Below are positions 9,724 to 18,600 of a stretch of DNA of 64,000 nt, piece by piece; within the stretch, counting starts at the first letter, position 1, and each line of letters begins with the position of its first letter. Origin of the DNA: Terrimonas pollutisoli (GTDB lineage Bacteria; Bacteroidota; Bacteroidia; Chitinophagales; Chitinophagaceae); the NCBI RefSeq assembly GCF_029360765.1, contig NZ_JARKNA010000007.1, forward strand, positions 65,957 to 129,956. The letters run 5' to 3'. The position numbers and the translations under genes are program-made. A model generated the notes under the pieces. That model was not told where the DNA came from. It did no database searches and saw nothing but the letters and a program-made list of their open reading frames with translations.

Positions 9724-10524
9724 GTGAAAAAAAATACTTTCCTTTTTATTTCTGCCTTTTACTCAAGTTTATTGTCAGCCCAGGTTAATAGCCGTGGCGC
9801 TGAAAAACTTATCCCGAAAGTTTCCCTTGTTACGCACAAGTTAGGTGGCACTGAGGTCAGGCTAAAAATGCTGCAATATGGCCCTGCTTCCCATTATGTT
9901 TTTATCAACCTCCATGACGATGAGAACACTTCTGTTGAGGGAGTGTCAAGTACATTAGAAAATTCCGGAGGTACTTTGATAACGATTGAAAATAACGGCA
10001 AGCGAAATATTCAATTCAGGCATCGTGGAAAAAATTATTCCATTGACCCAAACCGGATATTTTCAAGAACAGGTATTAGAAAAACATTGGCACAATCGGG
10101 AAAAGCAAACTCAAAACTAGTGGATGAAGTAGAGAGCTTTGCTTCCCATATTTTAAAATTAATACCTGGCGAAACAAGATTTGTGATTGCATTGCACAAC
10201 AATACTAACGGAAATTTATCCGTGACTGAATATTTGCCCGGTAACAAAAGAGAAAAGGATGCTAAAAAAGTGTTTGTTGCAACCGGCCAGGATACTGATG
10301 ATTTTTTCTTAACCACCGACAGCCTCTTCTTTCAGTATTTATCTGCCAGGCATTTCAATGCTGTGCTGCAGGACGATATAAATGTTGAGCAAGACGGGTC
10401 ACTAAGTGTATATTTTGCCGGCAAAAATATTTCTTACCTGAATTGCGAAACTGAACATGGAAGGGTTGCACAAAATGAAAGAATGATAGCCGCGGCTTTG
10501 AAATATATTACTGCAAAAAATTAG
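9724..10524 (+). CDS. exported protein of unknown function, possible zinc peptidase-like fold
   Basis: A 266-residue protein starting at a GTG; the following segment (KKNTFLFISAFYSSLLSAQ) is a good signal peptide. I do not recognise the family. Visible motifs are INLHDDENTSVEG (an HxxE pair), IALHNNTNG with another His, and NCETEHG near the C terminus. This HxxE...H...E order recalls M14/AstE-type zinc carboxypeptidases and amidases, but it is only a pattern. It is convergent with bshC, ending 7 bases before the bshC stop, and is not clearly part of the polysaccharide cluster. Confidence 0.55.
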   Translation: MKKNTFLFISAFYSSLLSAQVNSRGAEKLIPKVSLVTHKLGGTEVRLKMLQYGPASHYVFINLHDDENTSVEGVSSTLENSGGTLITIENNGKRNIQFRHRGKNYSIDPNRIFSRTGIRKTLAQSGKANSKLVDEVESFASHILKLIPGETRFVIALHNNTNGNLSVTEYLPGNKREKDAKKVFVATGQDTDDFFLTTDSLFFQYLSARHFNAVLQDDINVEQDGSLSVYFAGKNISYLNCETEHGRVAQNERMIAAALKYITAKN

Positions 10525-10531
10525 AACGAAC

Positions 10532-12136
10532 TTACCTTTCAACAACCTGCAACACGACAAATTCCTGTTCCATGTTCAATGAATGCTCGTACAGTCTTTT
10601 AATAAATGATTGACCCCATTTTGCATAATAATAGAGCATGTTTTCACGGCGTTCCTGCAGCCCTTTATTGGGAAACAAAGCCATCTTGATCTTTTCGACC
10701 TGGCGTTGCTGATCAGAAAATTTTCTTTTTTCAGCCCTAAGCATTTTCTTTTCCAGTTCTTTCAACCGGTGCAGCGTTATTGTTTTTAAAGATTCAACAT
10801 GCCTCCCGAGAGTGACGTCAATTGATGCTGCCTGGTCCTTTATTGCTTCGTATAATCTTTCAGTATCCGTCAATGTTCCATTCAGCCGGAGCTTTTTATC
10901 AGAATCCCGTCTTACCAATTTATTGACCAAATCCTGTTCAGGCAAAAAAAGATCTTCAATTGTAAGCTGAAGCCTCTCAACTTTTTCCTTCCATTTATCT
11001 TCAATGATCAGAAAAGAATTTCTTAAAACTTGTACAGGGTATGGAACCTTGTAGTGATCAAACAAATCTTTTAATTCCAGCCAGTAAGACAACTCTCCCC
11101 CTCCGCCGATAAATGCCACTCCCGGCAAAATAGTTTCCTGGTACAAGCCACGGAGGATTACGTTAGGACTAAATCTTTCGGGGTGATTCTTCAGCTCCCG
11201 GAGCAATTGGTCCTTTGTGAAAGACATTTTGGTATTCAATACATCGTAACGATCATTCTTAAACTCAATTCTCTCACGAATATCATCTTGCAGGTAAAAT
11301 AAATTAATATCCCTCGGATGTGCCTGCACTTTATAAAGCTCTCCTAACTTCGAAGAAGTGTTTTCAACAATGGCTGATGCTGTTTGACGCAATAAGTCGT
11401 CTTCGAAAACATCAATCATCTGTCGTTTTAAATTTGCATTGTCAGGCAACAATACTACCAGGCCGTATTTGGCGAATAATGCATTGATAATTTTAAAAGT
11501 CGCAGTTTGTATATCATCGTGCTGAGAATAACTATTTCGCAGCAACTCAACGGTCTCCTTTCCATGTGACAATACGGCCAGCTGACCTTCAATCTTATCT
11601 ATTAACTGCAGAAAATCTTTGTCAACCTTCATCCGGCCAACTGCTCCCTTTTGTTTTGTATTCCAAACAATTTTCTCACCATCCAGGCTGATGTTATTCA
11701 ACTCATCCAGGTCCGCATCTTCCGACCCAATGTAGTATACGGGAACAAACTTGTGCCCGGGTAAAGCCTGCGTCAGATGATCGGCCAGTTTAATGGCATG
11801 AATAATTTTATAAATAAAGTATAACGGCCCCGTAAAAATATTATTCTGATGTGCTGTTGTTATAACAAAAGTGTCACTGGACAACAGGCTGTCGATATTT
11901 TTTCTAACTGCTTCAGCCGCTTCTACAACTTCATACTGTTTTCTTAGTTCCTGTACCAGCAACTCACGGTTTGTTGCAAACTTTTTTCTCGATTCGATAG
12001 CTTTTTTTATTCCATCTAATGTTGGAGGATGTGCTGTAAAAGAAGCCAATTTTTCTGAATGGTCAACATAATCCTGTACGAGTTTAGTAAAAGCCCCGGT
12101 CTGGCGATAAGATAGTCGTGTAGATATACAGTCCAT
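10532..12136 (-). CDS. bshC: putative cysteine ligase BshC
   Basis: A 534-residue cytosolic enzyme that attaches cysteine to glucosaminyl-malate in the last step of bacillithiol synthesis. Length and segments agree with the family: TTAHQNNIFTGPLYFIYKI near residue 95, the PVYYIGSEDADLDELN nucleotide-site segment, the VAFIGGGGELSYWLELK segment, and a C-terminal coiled coil (about 400-500) that makes the dimer in known structures. The other bacillithiol genes (bshA, bshB) are not in the window. It lies alone, convergent with the upstream gene and divergent from the membrane hydroxylase gene. Confidence 0.92.
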   Translation of the reverse strand: MDCISTRLSYRQTGAFTKLVQDYVDHSEKLASFTAHPPTLDGIKKAIESRKKFATNRELLVQELRKQYEVVEAAEAVRKNIDSLLSSDTFVITTAHQNNIFTGPLYFIYKIIHAIKLADHLTQALPGHKFVPVYYIGSEDADLDELNNISLDGEKIVWNTKQKGAVGRMKVDKDFLQLIDKIEGQLAVLSHGKETVELLRNSYSQHDDIQTATFKIINALFAKYGLVVLLPDNANLKRQMIDVFEDDLLRQTASAIVENTSSKLGELYKVQAHPRDINLFYLQDDIRERIEFKNDRYDVLNTKMSFTKDQLLRELKNHPERFSPNVILRGLYQETILPGVAFIGGGGELSYWLELKDLFDHYKVPYPVQVLRNSFLIIEDKWKEKVERLQLTIEDLFLPEQDLVNKLVRRDSDKKLRLNGTLTDTERLYEAIKDQAASIDVTLGRHVESLKTITLHRLKELEKKMLRAEKRKFSDQQRQVEKIKMALFPNKGLQERRENMLYYYAKWGQSFIKRLYEHSLNMEQEFVVLQVVER

Positions 12137-12331
12137 ATTGCTATAAAAGTAAGAAGTTGGTAAAACGCTGCCTACCTCTCAACAAATTTTTAACGATTTC
12201 GTTCAAATCCGGCACTCAAAACACAAAATTTTGTATTCATTCAGTGTGTTTGCAGCTAAGATAGATCACCGGAACAGCAAGCCATTTAAAAATCTTTAAA
12301 ACATTTGTAAATTCGTAACACAAGCTTGCAC

Positions 12332-13612
12332 ATGGAAACCTACGGTAAAATACTCCTATTTGCCATGCCTGCCTTCCTGGCCCTGGTGTTATTTGAAAAA
12401 TGGTATGGCGTCTACAAAGGAAAAGATACGGTCCGTAATCTCGATATGATCAGCAGCCTGAGCAGCGGGATTACCAATGTGACAAAAGATGTGATTGGTC
12501 TTTCCTTTATCGTTCTGTCCTATCCGTTTTTATTAAAACACCTGTCACTTACCCAAATACCAAATAAGGTGATCGTTTATATCATTGCCTTCTTTGCTTT
12601 GGATTTTGCCGGTTATTGGGTTCATCGCCTGCAGCACGTCACCAATTTCTTTTGGAATGGACATATCGTTCACCATAGCAGCGAGGAATTCAACCTTGCC
12701 TGTGCCTTACGACAAAGTATATCATCAATTGTAAAGACCTTTGCTATTTTCCTTTTACCTGCTGCTTTATTCGGGGTTCCTGCTGAAGTAATAAATGTAG
12801 TGGCTCCCCTTCATTTATTTGCTCAATTCTGGTACCACACCCAGCACATTAATAAGATGGGCTTTTTAGAAAAAATTATTGTAACCCCTTCGCATCACCG
12901 GGTGCATCATGCCATCAACCCGGAATATATTGACAAAAACTACGGCCAGATTTTTATTTTTTGGGATAAATGGTTTGGCACTTACCAGGAGGAATTGCCA
13001 AACATCCCTCCTGTATACGGCATTACAAGACCCGTCAGAACATGGAACCCTATTAAAATAAATTTTCAGCATTTCTGGTTATTGTTGAAAGATGCGTGGC
13101 GAACCCATAGCTGGAAAGATAAATTTACCCTATGGTTCAAGCCAACTGGTTATCGTCCGGCTGACATGATCGAAAAATATCCTGTTTACAAAATTGAAGA
13201 TGTGTACAATTTTGAAAAGTATGACACCCGGACATCATTTGCCTTTAATACATGGTGCTGGATTCAATTGCTCATGATACTTTTCTTCATCAGCTATTTG
13301 TTCGGGAATATTGCAACTATCAATCAATTGGATGAAACTTATATTTTCTGGTATACAGGCTTTATTTTTCTAAGTGTGTATGCACTTACAGACCTGATGG
13401 ACAGGAATAATTACGCTATAGTTTTTGATATTCTTCGTTGCGGACTTGCTTTATTATTCCTGTATGAGCAACAGGACTGGTTTGGAACAAATGATTATTC
13501 GGGGTCCATTAAATATTTTCTCGCTGCCTATTTTATTGCTTCTTTTTTGATCAACTGCTGGTTTGCGTGGAGCCACAGCAAAGAAGATCATTCGCTGGCA
13601 ATAAGTTCATAA
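12332..13612 (+). CDS. fatty acid hydroxylase superfamily membrane protein (sterol desaturase-like)
   Basis: A 426-residue integral membrane di-iron enzyme. Histidine clusters that bind iron are visible as HRLQH (H98), HIVHH (H111-H115) and HHRVHH (about residue 188). The C-terminal third adds four to five further hydrophobic segments, giving the long form found in Bacteroidota and in animal alkylglycerol monooxygenase. The ATG at 12332 is preferred over the in-frame TTG two codons earlier. The substrate, probably a lipid, cannot be deduced. It stands alone between bshC and the aldehyde dehydrogenase gene. Confidence 0.85.
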   Translation: METYGKILLFAMPAFLALVLFEKWYGVYKGKDTVRNLDMISSLSSGITNVTKDVIGLSFIVLSYPFLLKHLSLTQIPNKVIVYIIAFFALDFAGYWVHRLQHVTNFFWNGHIVHHSSEEFNLACALRQSISSIVKTFAIFLLPAALFGVPAEVINVVAPLHLFAQFWYHTQHINKMGFLEKIIVTPSHHRVHHAINPEYIDKNYGQIFIFWDKWFGTYQEELPNIPPVYGITRPVRTWNPIKINFQHFWLLLKDAWRTHSWKDKFTLWFKPTGYRPADMIEKYPVYKIEDVYNFEKYDTRTSFAFNTWCWIQLLMILFFISYLFGNIATINQLDETYIFWYTGFIFLSVYALTDLMDRNNYAIVFDILRCGLALLFLYEQQDWFGTNDYSGSIKYFLAAYFIASFLINCWFAWSHSKEDHSLAISS

Positions 13613-13629
13613 ATTTTATAAGCGGGGAA

Positions 13630-15132
13630 TCAGGAAGATGTTTTGATCTTTTCTTTTGTCAATTCATTATTGACTGTTCGCCAGATCTGTAATGGGTTCT
13701 CGTTTTTTAGTTCGTCCGGTAACCTGTCATTGGTCCAGTTTTGAAACACTACGGGCCTTACAAAGCGTTTTATTCCATCTGCTCCCACTGATGTGAAACG
13801 GGAGTCTGTGGTAGCAGGGAACGGTCCACCATGATGCATGCTGAGGCAAACCTCCACACCAGTTGGAACATTGTTTAAAATAAACCGGCCGCAAATACTT
13901 TTTATTTCTTCCACTATCAGTTCGTGTTTGGATAGATCTGCTGATGTTGCCATTAATGTCGCAGTCAATTGTCCTTCCAGGTGTTTGACTACGTCTGCCA
14001 TTTCATCGGCATCTTTACAACGAATAACCAATGAATAAGGACCGAATACCTCCTGGTGCAAAACCGGGTTGTTCAAAAATGCTTCGCCGGTCGCTGAAGC
14101 AATAGTTGGAGCGGCTTCGTTGAGTTGCGGATCTTTCTCCGAAACGGCAATCGTTTCTACATTTTCCTGGGATAAAGCATTGCCCCGTCTTTCCACATAA
14201 TTTTTATAGATACCCGGATGCAACATCGTGCCGGGTGAAACCTGCTTTATTGCTTCACCAAGCTGTTGAATAAAATGTTGAAGACCGTCACTTTCTATGC
14301 CAATAATTAAACCCGGGTTAGTGCAAAACTGGCCAACTCCCAGCGTAATAGATGACGCATATAGGACAGCCAATTCCTTTGCTGACTCTCGTAATTTTTG
14401 TGGAAATACAAAAACCGGGTTGACACTTCCCATTTCGGCAAAAACAGGGATGGGTTTTGGACGTTGGTTGGCCCAGTCAAACAATTGTCTTCCCCCAAGA
14501 TAAGAACCGGTGAACCCGACAGCCGCTGTGTGAGCATGTTCGACAAGTGCTTTACCTACTTCAAAACCCGCTCCATGCATATGAGCAAATATGCCTTTGG
14601 GCATGTTACAATCCTCAGCGGCTTTTAGGATCGCCTCTGCCACCCTTTCACTCGTCTGTGCATGAGCTGGGTGAGCCTTTACAACAACCGAACACCCGGC
14701 TGCAAAAGCACAAGCCGTATCGCCTCCCGCGGTTGAATAGGCAAAAGGAAAATTGCTTGCTCCAAAAACAACAACGGGCCCAAGCGGAACGACTGTTTTT
14801 CTCAGGTCCGGCTTTGGTGGTGTTTTATCAGGTATGGCGGTGTCTATTCTTACTTCCAGCCAATCACCCTTTTCACAGGCGTCGGCATAGCTGTTTAATT
14901 GAAAAATCGTTCTGGCTCTCTCCCCTCTAAGCCTTGCTTCGGGCAAGTTCGTTTCACTCATAGCAATTTGGATCAGTTCATCGCCAGCGGCCTCCACCTC
15001 TTTCGCTATCGCCCTCATAAAAGTGGCCCGTTGCTTCAGCGAATATTTGCGATACTCCTGAAAAGCCGTCCATGCCAGTTGCATGGCTTCATCGATCTCT
15101 GCTAATGTGGCGTCTTTAAACTCCATATTCAT
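13630..15132 (-). CDS. aldehyde dehydrogenase, alpha-ketoglutaric semialdehyde type
   Basis: A 500-residue NAD(P)-dependent aldehyde dehydrogenase. The catalytic Cys is C270 in GQFCTNPG and the general-base Glu lies in PVFAEMGSVNP. The GQFCTNPG context and the VVFGASNFPFAYSTAGGDT segment match 2,5-dioxovalerate (alpha-ketoglutaric semialdehyde) dehydrogenases of sugar acid and hydroxyproline breakdown more than classic betaine-aldehyde enzymes. No neighbouring pathway gene supports a particular substrate. It is convergent with the membrane hydroxylase, 17 bases apart. Two ATGs (15132 and 15126) are equally good starts. Confidence 0.85.
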   Translation of the reverse strand: MNMEFKDATLAEIDEAMQLAWTAFQEYRKYSLKQRATFMRAIAKEVEAAGDELIQIAMSETNLPEARLRGERARTIFQLNSYADACEKGDWLEVRIDTAIPDKTPPKPDLRKTVVPLGPVVVFGASNFPFAYSTAGGDTACAFAAGCSVVVKAHPAHAQTSERVAEAILKAAEDCNMPKGIFAHMHGAGFEVGKALVEHAHTAAVGFTGSYLGGRQLFDWANQRPKPIPVFAEMGSVNPVFVFPQKLRESAKELAVLYASSITLGVGQFCTNPGLIIGIESDGLQHFIQQLGEAIKQVSPGTMLHPGIYKNYVERRGNALSQENVETIAVSEKDPQLNEAAPTIASATGEAFLNNPVLHQEVFGPYSLVIRCKDADEMADVVKHLEGQLTATLMATSADLSKHELIVEEIKSICGRFILNNVPTGVEVCLSMHHGGPFPATTDSRFTSVGADGIKRFVRPVVFQNWTNDRLPDELKNENPLQIWRTVNNELTKEKIKTSS

Positions 15133-15214
15133 TTTTTTTATAAATCATTTTTAAGCAAATAAAGTTAGTAAGATTGTCGCACAGACACACGGCGACTAAA
15201 ACACCAACTAAGGT

Positions 15215-15370
15215 TGTGCCAATTCAAAAAAAATACCCGCGAGGGGGTATTCTCTATACTAACTGAATGAATTTATTTTGGAACTGCAACCAAAGACACT
15301 TAAGATCTCAAAATAACAAACCATCGCAAACCGTCCCCACCGTCTGCCCCGCTGAAGCGGGGCTTTTATT
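15215..15370 (+). ncRNA. candidate small RNA ending in an intrinsic terminator
   Basis: Between the aldehyde dehydrogenase and the tracrRNA there is no coding frame, yet a strong plus-strand terminator closes this segment at 15346-15367. That implies a short transcript that begins within the preceding 130 bases or so. I recognise no RNA family and the 5' end is only a guess. Confidence 0.25.
15346..15367 (+). terminator. intrinsic terminator, GCCCCGC stem
   Basis: Stem GCCCCGC (15346-15352) and GCGGGGC (15357-15363) with a TGAA loop is followed by TTTTATT. Only the plus strand has the T run. No annotated plus-strand gene lies upstream, so it must serve an unrecognised transcript. Confidence 0.7.
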
Positions 15371-15545
15371 ATTGAAACCCTTCGGGTGGTCCTTTGGCGG
15401 GAGTGCCTGAAAATCATGAATATTTTATTTACTAAAATTTGTAACTTAACTTTTCTGATCGCAAGCCACCATTAAGGCTACTTGTAAAACCGGACCAGTT
15501 TTGAGTTCTACACGGGTTGTTTTCAGAAAAATTTAAGGCACTGAA

Positions 15546-15645
15546 ATACTGAGAGGGGATAAAAAAAGCGACTTGCGCCGCTTTTAAAAAATTCACTACG
15601 GAATAATCCTTATTGTGATTTGCTTTCAAATTAGAAATTGAAGAT
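15546..15645 (-). ncRNA. tracrRNA of the type II-C CRISPR system
   Basis: The trans-activating RNA pairs with the crRNA repeat to load Cas9. Bases 15613-15633 are a 21-base exact copy of positions 2-22 of the array repeat (in crRNA orientation); read on the minus strand they form the anti-repeat. Downstream on the minus strand come a nexus-like GGA-TTAT-TCC stem (about 15594-15606) and a terminator at 15561-15585. It is transcribed away from cas9, starting in the gap before the cas9 start, the usual II-C arrangement. The 5' end is approximate; a weak TATCTTCA box lies at about 15642-15649. Confidence 0.85.
15561..15585 (-). terminator. tracrRNA terminator
   Basis: On the minus strand AAAAGCGGC and GTCGCTTTT form a nine-pair stem (one G-U) capped by a GCAA tetraloop, followed by a T run. 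It is both the last tracrRNA hairpin and a standard intrinsic terminator. Confidence 0.85.
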
Positions 15646-15671
15646 AGTATCAAAATATTAAAAAGCATAAA

Positions 15672-18600
15672 ATGAGTAAAAAAATTTTAGGCCTGGATTT
15701 AGGAACAAATAGTATTGGATGGGCATTGATAAAACTAGATTCTGAAAATAAAGATGGTAAAATCATAAACTTAGGCAGCCGTATTATCCCTTTAGGTGCA
15801 GAAGTATCCAACTTTGAACAGGGAAACCCGCAAACTAAAAATGCAGACAGACGGATGGCAAGAAGCATCCGACGGATGGGCAAACGATACAAAGCCAGAA
15901 GAAACAAACTGCTCTATATACTTTATCAAACAGGTTTGCTGCCAGACCAGTTTCAGTTTTCGGCCCCATTCGATAATCCATTAGCAATTCAAAAGATAAA
16001 CCTACTGCCCATTCGAAAAAATAGCAACCAGCTAACGGCCGTTGAATTAATGCGGCTAAAAGTAAAAGCCCTGACTGAATCAATAGGATTAAAAGAAATT
16101 GGCCGGTTAATTTTTAATTACAACCAGTTAAGGGGCTATTCCGGTGGCGGAGAGGATGAGGAAGAACAAAAAGAAGAAACAAATGAAAGCAATAGTGAGG
16201 ATGCAGATTTTTTGAAGTACGAAAAGATCATAAAGCAGGTAAAAATAATAAACGATCCTGTAAAGCAGGAGGGGAAGAAAAAGGGCAAAGAATATTTTAT
16301 CGCAGAAGTTGAACTCGATGGTGAAATCCTGAAAGGAGAAACAGTTTTGAATACCTTAAAAAAAGATGACGAAATTGAATTACAAATAATAACCAGAAGA
16401 GATAAAAAAGGGAACGTCACTTCTATAAATTTTTCAATTCCAGTAAAGACCAACTGGCGTAAATCAATGGAGGAACTGGAAGAGGAACTGGATAAACTTT
16501 CTGACGAAAAAGGATCTGAAGCCTATTTATGTGAATATTTTTCGAAAAAACTTTCTGACAAGAATTATAAAATTCGAAATAAAGTAATCCTGCGAAAACG
16601 TTACGAGGCAGAGTTTGACGCTATTTGGCAATCACAGATTAAACTAAATCCGGAATTCAGACAAATAGTGGAAAACCAGCAACTGCTGAATACAGTTGCC
16701 TCTTTTATTTTTCCAGGCAATAATCCTGACCATAAACAGGCGGATTACAGAAATCGCACCATTGAAAAAGGATTGAAGTATCTAATAAAGGAACAAGTAA
16801 TTTATTACCAACGGGAACTTAAGGACCAGTCAGATTTGATTGGTTTTTGTCGCTATGAAAAAAGTGAAAGAGTAATTCCTAAAAGCCACCCCCCATTTCA
16901 GGAGTTTAAAATCTGGGAACAGATCAACAAGCTCTCCATTAATACCAAGATTCAGAAGGGAATAAAAAAGAATGGTGAACCAAAATATGAATACAATGAC
17001 GTTCCTTTAGCAACAAGTTACAAACAATGGCTTTTTGACGAGTTCCAAAAGAAAAAAGAAATATCAGGTAAGGGATTTTATGTCAAGCTTGAAAAAGAAG
17101 GCACTATAATAAAAAATGAAACTTTTTTAAATGGGATACATAAAGATGCCAAACTTAAAGGAAATGAAACCCTTCTTTTTTTAAAAGCGCAGCTTAAGGA
17201 ATGGTTTGAAAAACTTAAACTGAATGAATCAAAAAATCTTATAGAGTTTTGGGAAATCCTCTATAACGCAAAGGGTAACGAATACGACCTCAATAGCGAA
17301 CGGTGTAAAAAAATAAGAACTTTCATTGAAAGTAAAACCGGAATTATTGAAAATATTGATAAGCTGGTTATCCGGTTTGCCAAAATAAAGTTTGCCCGGA
17401 ACTATGCTTCCTTATCGCTAAAAGCAATTATAAATCTATTGCCTTTATTAAGGACCGGTGATTATTTCGACCCTTCTTTGCCTCATAGTATCCATTCCAC
17501 CATAGTCAAAATACTAAATGAAAAACAGGAGGACCCCTTTTTAAAATCTGTTCAGGAAATACTGGATAACTACCAGCATATTTTTTTAGCTGATGGAGGA
17601 ATGCAGTCCAGCTACGCAGCCATACTGGTGTATGGGAAACACACGGCTGAAACTTATACAGGCGATGATATTAAGAGCTATGCGGAGATAAAACAAATTC
17701 CACGGGGAGAATTAAGAAATCCTTTAGCCGAACAATTAATAAATGAAACCCTCAAGATGTTGGCAGCTATCTGGAAGCAGCATGGTGAAAAGCCTGATGA
17801 AGTACATATTGAACTGGCAAGAGAATTGAAGAACAGTGCCGACGAGAGAAAAAAAATATATGACGCAAATAATAATAACAGGAAAATTAATGAGCGGGTA
17901 AAACAAAGGTTAAGAGAGTTAAATAAGGAAACTTCGTTAGGCAATATTGAGCGATACAGACTTTGGAGCTTGCAAGCCTCTGAACCCTTTCCCACTCCGG
18001 AAAAAGCCAGTGAACCCACAGCCGGAGAAATAGAAAAAATGCGTCTTTGGGAAGATCAGAAATGTATTTCCCCTTACACTGGTCAGCCAATACCGCTTAG
18101 CCAATTGTTTGATAAAGGCCTTTATGACATTGACCACATTATTCCCAAATCAAGATATTTTGACGATTCTCTTACTAATAAAGTGGTTTGTGAGCGGAGT
18201 GTCAACATAGATAAAGGTAACAGGACAGCATGGGAATATTTCGAAGCAGGCTCTGTGACGGAAAAATTGCTTTCAAAAGAACATTTCACCAGTCATGTCA
18301 ATCAAAACTTTTTTGGCAAGAAAAGAAAAAACCTACTGGCTACCAAAATTCCTCAGGACCCTGTGGCCAGACAATTAAAAGACACCCAATACATAGCTAC
18401 AAGGGTAAGGGAAGAAATCTCAAAAATAGTTGGCAGCGATAATGTAAAAACAACCACCGGAAGTATTACAGATTATTTAAGGCATAACTGGGGACTAACA
18501 GATAAATTCAAAGGCCTTACATCAGAACGTTTCAATAACGCAAGACAGCTTTTAAAAAACGAAGAGAAAAGAAATGAATTAAAATGGAGCAAACGGATTG

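Noticed and set aside
13838..15105. Plus-strand frames opposite the aldehyde dehydrogenase
   Set aside because: All are antisense to a complete enzyme with its catalytic Cys and Glu.
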